Program-made: the position numbers and the translations under genes
Origin: Chloroflexia bacterium
GTDB taxonomy: Bacteria; Chloroflexota; Chloroflexia; Thermomicrobiales; UBA6265
DNA: 6,531 nucleotides
Direction of reading: 5' to 3'
Assembly: GCA_013696525.1 (NCBI GenBank)
Contig: JACCYK010000649.1
Location: forward strand, 1 to 6,531
The notes under the pieces: generated by a model
Told to the model about the DNA's origin: nothing
The model's database searches: none
Seen by the model: only the letters and a program-made list of their open reading frames with translations
Shown: in pieces, positions 4,837 through 6,531 of the stretch
Numbering within the stretch: position 1 is the first letter of the stretch
Layout: each line of letters begins with the position of its first letter

Positions 4837-5880
4837 GTGGAAGCCAGCCGGGCCGACGTGGCCAACGCCGCGGCGACGATCGAGTTCCAGGCGGTGGTCA
4901 AACATTTCGGCGGGGAGAGCCGGGCGGGCGTCGACGGGGTCAGTTTCACCGTCGATCCCGGCTCGTTGGTAGTCCTGCTCGGGCCGTCGGGTTCGGGCAA
5001 GACGACGCTGCTGAAGCTCGTCAACCGCCTCTACGAGCCGACCTCCGGCGTGATCCTGATCAACGGCGAGCCATCGACCGCCCAACCGGCGCCCGAGCTA
5101 CGGCGCCGGATGGGGTACGTGATCCAGCAAGCGGGGCTCTTTCCCCACTACCGGGTGGCGGAGAACGTCGCGGTCGTGCCGAAGCTGCTGCATTGGGACA
5201 AGCGACGGATCAGGCGGCGGGTCGATGATCTCCTGGATCTGGTCGGCTTGCCGCCGGAGACCTATCGTGACCGGTATCCGGCGCAGCTCTCGGGCGGGGA
5301 ACAGCAGCGGGTGGGCCTGGCCCGGGCTCTCGCCGCCGCTCCCGCCACCCTCCTCATGGATGAGCCGTTCGGGGCGCTCGATGCGATCACCCGCTCCCGG
5401 CTCCAGGACGAGTTGTTGCGGATCCACGCCCGCTTCGGGCAGACGATCCTGTTCGTGACCCACGACATCGAGGAAGCGGTGCGCCTGGCCGATCAGATCG
5501 TGGTCATGTGCGAAGGCAAGGTCGTCCAGTACGACTCGCCGCTGAAGATCGTGATGACCCCGGCCAACGAGTTCGTGGCCGACCTGGTCGGGGCCGACGA
5601 TGTCTTGCGCCGCCTCAGCCTAGTTTCGGTGGCGGCGGCCATGCAGCCGCTCGCGGGCGAGGTTGTGCTGGCCGAGGCGCCGACCGTGCCGCATTCGGCG
5701 CGGATGCGCACCGCCCTCGGCACCCTGCTCGAAAGCGGCGCCCCGCGGCTTCTCGTCGTGGATGACGACGCCGCCCCGGTCGGGACGCTCGATCTCCGCG
5801 CCATCCAGGACGCCAGTGTGCCGCACGTCGCGGGCCGGTCGGAGCAGGTGGCGGCCAGCCTAGCCGAAAGCGCGCGCTAG
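4837..5880 (+). CDS. opuCA: OpuC-type compatible-solute ABC transporter, ATPase with CBS domain
   Basis: The 347-aa ATPase powers the importer from the cytoplasmic side. All nucleotide-binding motifs are intact: Walker A GPSGSGKTT (49-57), Q-loop VIQQAGLFPH (95-104), signature LSGGEQQ (151-157), Walker B LLMDEPFGALD (172-182) and switch His in VTHD (207-210). The MGYVIQQ form is typical of OpuCA/ProV. After the core, a single CBS-like unit (about 255-325) contains MRTALGTLLESGAPRLLVVDDDAAPVG. OpuCA usually carries two CBS units, which sense ionic strength or cyclic di-AMP, and runs near 380 aa, so this one looks shortened. The start is uncertain: GTG 4837 is the first start codon I found in frame but lacks a close ribosome binding site (GGAGG at 4810-4814 is too far). 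An ATG at 4776 with a close GAGAGG is in another frame. The next gene follows immediately after the stop. Confidence 0.92.
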   Translation: MEASRADVANAAATIEFQAVVKHFGGESRAGVDGVSFTVDPGSLVVLLGPSGSGKTTLLKLVNRLYEPTSGVILINGEPSTAQPAPELRRRMGYVIQQAGLFPHYRVAENVAVVPKLLHWDKRRIRRRVDDLLDLVGLPPETYRDRYPAQLSGGEQQRVGLARALAAAPATLLMDEPFGALDAITRSRLQDELLRIHARFGQTILFVTHDIEEAVRLADQIVVMCEGKVVQYDSPLKIVMTPANEFVADLVGADDVLRRLSLVSVAAAMQPLAGEVVLAEAPTVPHSARMRTALGTLLESGAPRLLVVDDDAAPVGTLDLRAIQDASVPHVAGRSEQVAASLAESAR

Positions 5881-6519
5881 GTGGACCTCGACTATCTGAT
5901 CAGGAGCCGCGACCGGGTCTTTGGGCTGACCCTTGAGCATATCCAACTCTGCCTGACCGCGGTCGCGATTGCCCTGGTGATTGCCATCCCGCTGGGGGCG
6001 ATCGCGACCCGCTTCACGCGATTGACCCTGCCGATGGTCGGCGTCCTGGGCGTGCTCTACACGGTGCCGAGCCTCGCCTTTCTCGCCTTTTTGATCCCCG
6101 TGCTGGGCATCGGCGTGGTGCCGGCGGTCATCGTCTTGGCCGCCTATGCCCAGATCTTCCTGGTCCGCAACATCGTCGCCGGCCTGCGCGGGGTTGATCC
6201 GAGCACGCTGGAAGCGGCGCGGGGGCTGGGCCTGGGGGGCTGGCAGGTTTTCCGCCAGGTCCGCTGGCCGCTGGCGTTGCCGGTCATCATCGCGGGCGTC
6301 CGGACCGCCTTTGTGACCACGATCAGCCTGGCCACGGTGGCGGCCTGGATCGACGCCGGCGGCCTGGGCCAATTACTGTTCGAAGGGATCACCCGCAACG
6401 ACCCCGATCGCATCCTGGCGGGAACCATCGCCATTACCGCTCTCGCCCTCCTGGCCGACGCGCTCCTCCGGTTCGCCGAGCGGTCGACGGCGATCGCCCG
6501 CGCCCGTCGTGAGTCGTGA
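5881..6519 (+). CDS. opuCB: OpuC-type compatible-solute ABC transporter, permease
   Basis: This 212-aa membrane subunit is the second permease of the importer. It begins with GTG directly after the ATPase stop (zero spacing), so translational coupling is likely. The N-terminus MDLDYLIRSRDRVFGLTLEH resembles OpuCB/YehW starts. Helix 1 spans about 22-42, the VPSLAFLAF segment (62-70) sits in helix 2, and RNIVAGLRGVDP (96-107) leads to the EAA-type loop EAARGLG (111-117), closer to consensus than in the partner permease. It is followed by PLALPVIIAGVRTAF and a last helix near 183-200. The C-terminal codons run into a heptamer array: the last residues RRES and the TGA lie within it. The symbol follows the B. 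subtilis order, where CB follows CA. Confidence 0.92.
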   Translation: MDLDYLIRSRDRVFGLTLEHIQLCLTAVAIALVIAIPLGAIATRFTRLTLPMVGVLGVLYTVPSLAFLAFLIPVLGIGVVPAVIVLAAYAQIFLVRNIVAGLRGVDPSTLEAARGLGLGGWQVFRQVRWPLALPVIIAGVRTAFVTTISLATVAAWIDAGGLGQLLFEGITRNDPDRILAGTIAITALALLADALLRFAERSTAIARARRES

Positions 6520-6531
6520 GTCGTGAGTCGT
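6506..6531. repeat. GTCGTGA heptamer tandem array reaching the window edge
   Basis: Three full GTCGTGA units (6506-6512, 6513-6519, 6520-6526) and a partial fourth (to 6531) are exact and continue past the window. The first two units form the last codons and the stop of the permease gene. Because each unit carries TGA and seven is not a multiple of three, changes in copy number beyond the second unit do not alter the protein. Confidence 0.85.

Noticed and set aside
4506..5228. 240-aa plus-strand open frame across the binding protein end and ATPase start
   Set aside because: It is an Arg/Gly-rich off-frame product of two clearly recognised genes. Only its ATG at 4776 is kept, as a possible leader start.
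1..6531. CRISPR array, tRNA, rRNA, transposase or riboswitch
   Set aside because: No regularly spaced repeats, no cloverleaf or rRNA-like stretch, no transposase motif and no recognisable riboswitch core were seen on either strand.

Overview
The window is GC-rich, with G or C at most third codon positions in the main genes, GTG starts and a twin-arginine signal peptide. This fits a high-GC bacterium such as a Chloroflexota (Thermomicrobia-like) or Actinomycetota member. The taxonomic guess is weak because no rRNA or other marker is present.

Left part (1-1141): a minus-strand pair encodes a ribbon-helix-helix regulator (710->453) and, 14 nt downstream, a small two-helix membrane protein (438->96). 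The membrane protein is split by a frameshift at a run of seven T. A divergent intergenic region of about 245 bp carries a palindromic AT-rich site in front of the regulator and a sigma70-like promoter on the plus strand. That promoter precedes a probable 61-aa single-helix protein (956-1141).

Centre (1216-2044): this is the most interesting unit. A good sigma70 promoter (TTGGCG-17-TATGAT) is followed, just after the expected transcription start, by a perfect 8-1-8 palindrome resembling a Fur-family box. It controls two overlapping genes. The first encodes a 170-aa four-helix membrane protein made of two repeats exactly 72 residues apart, with the same His, Trp, Asp and Glu residues in each half. 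The second encodes a 57-aa single-helix protein. A metal-responsive membrane system is a reasonable hypothesis; I do not recognise the family.

2161-2808: a DUF3800 (RNase H-like fold) gene with visibly lower GC than its surroundings, probably acquired.

Right part (3031-6519): a complete OpuC/OsmU-type ABC importer for glycine betaine or other quaternary-amine compatible solutes, in the order permease - binding protein - ATPase with a CBS domain - permease. Distinctive points are a Tat-like signal without a lipobox Cys on the binding protein, a 17-bp palindrome in front of it, and a large hairpin between the binding-protein and ATPase genes. The window ends in a GTCGTGA heptamer array.
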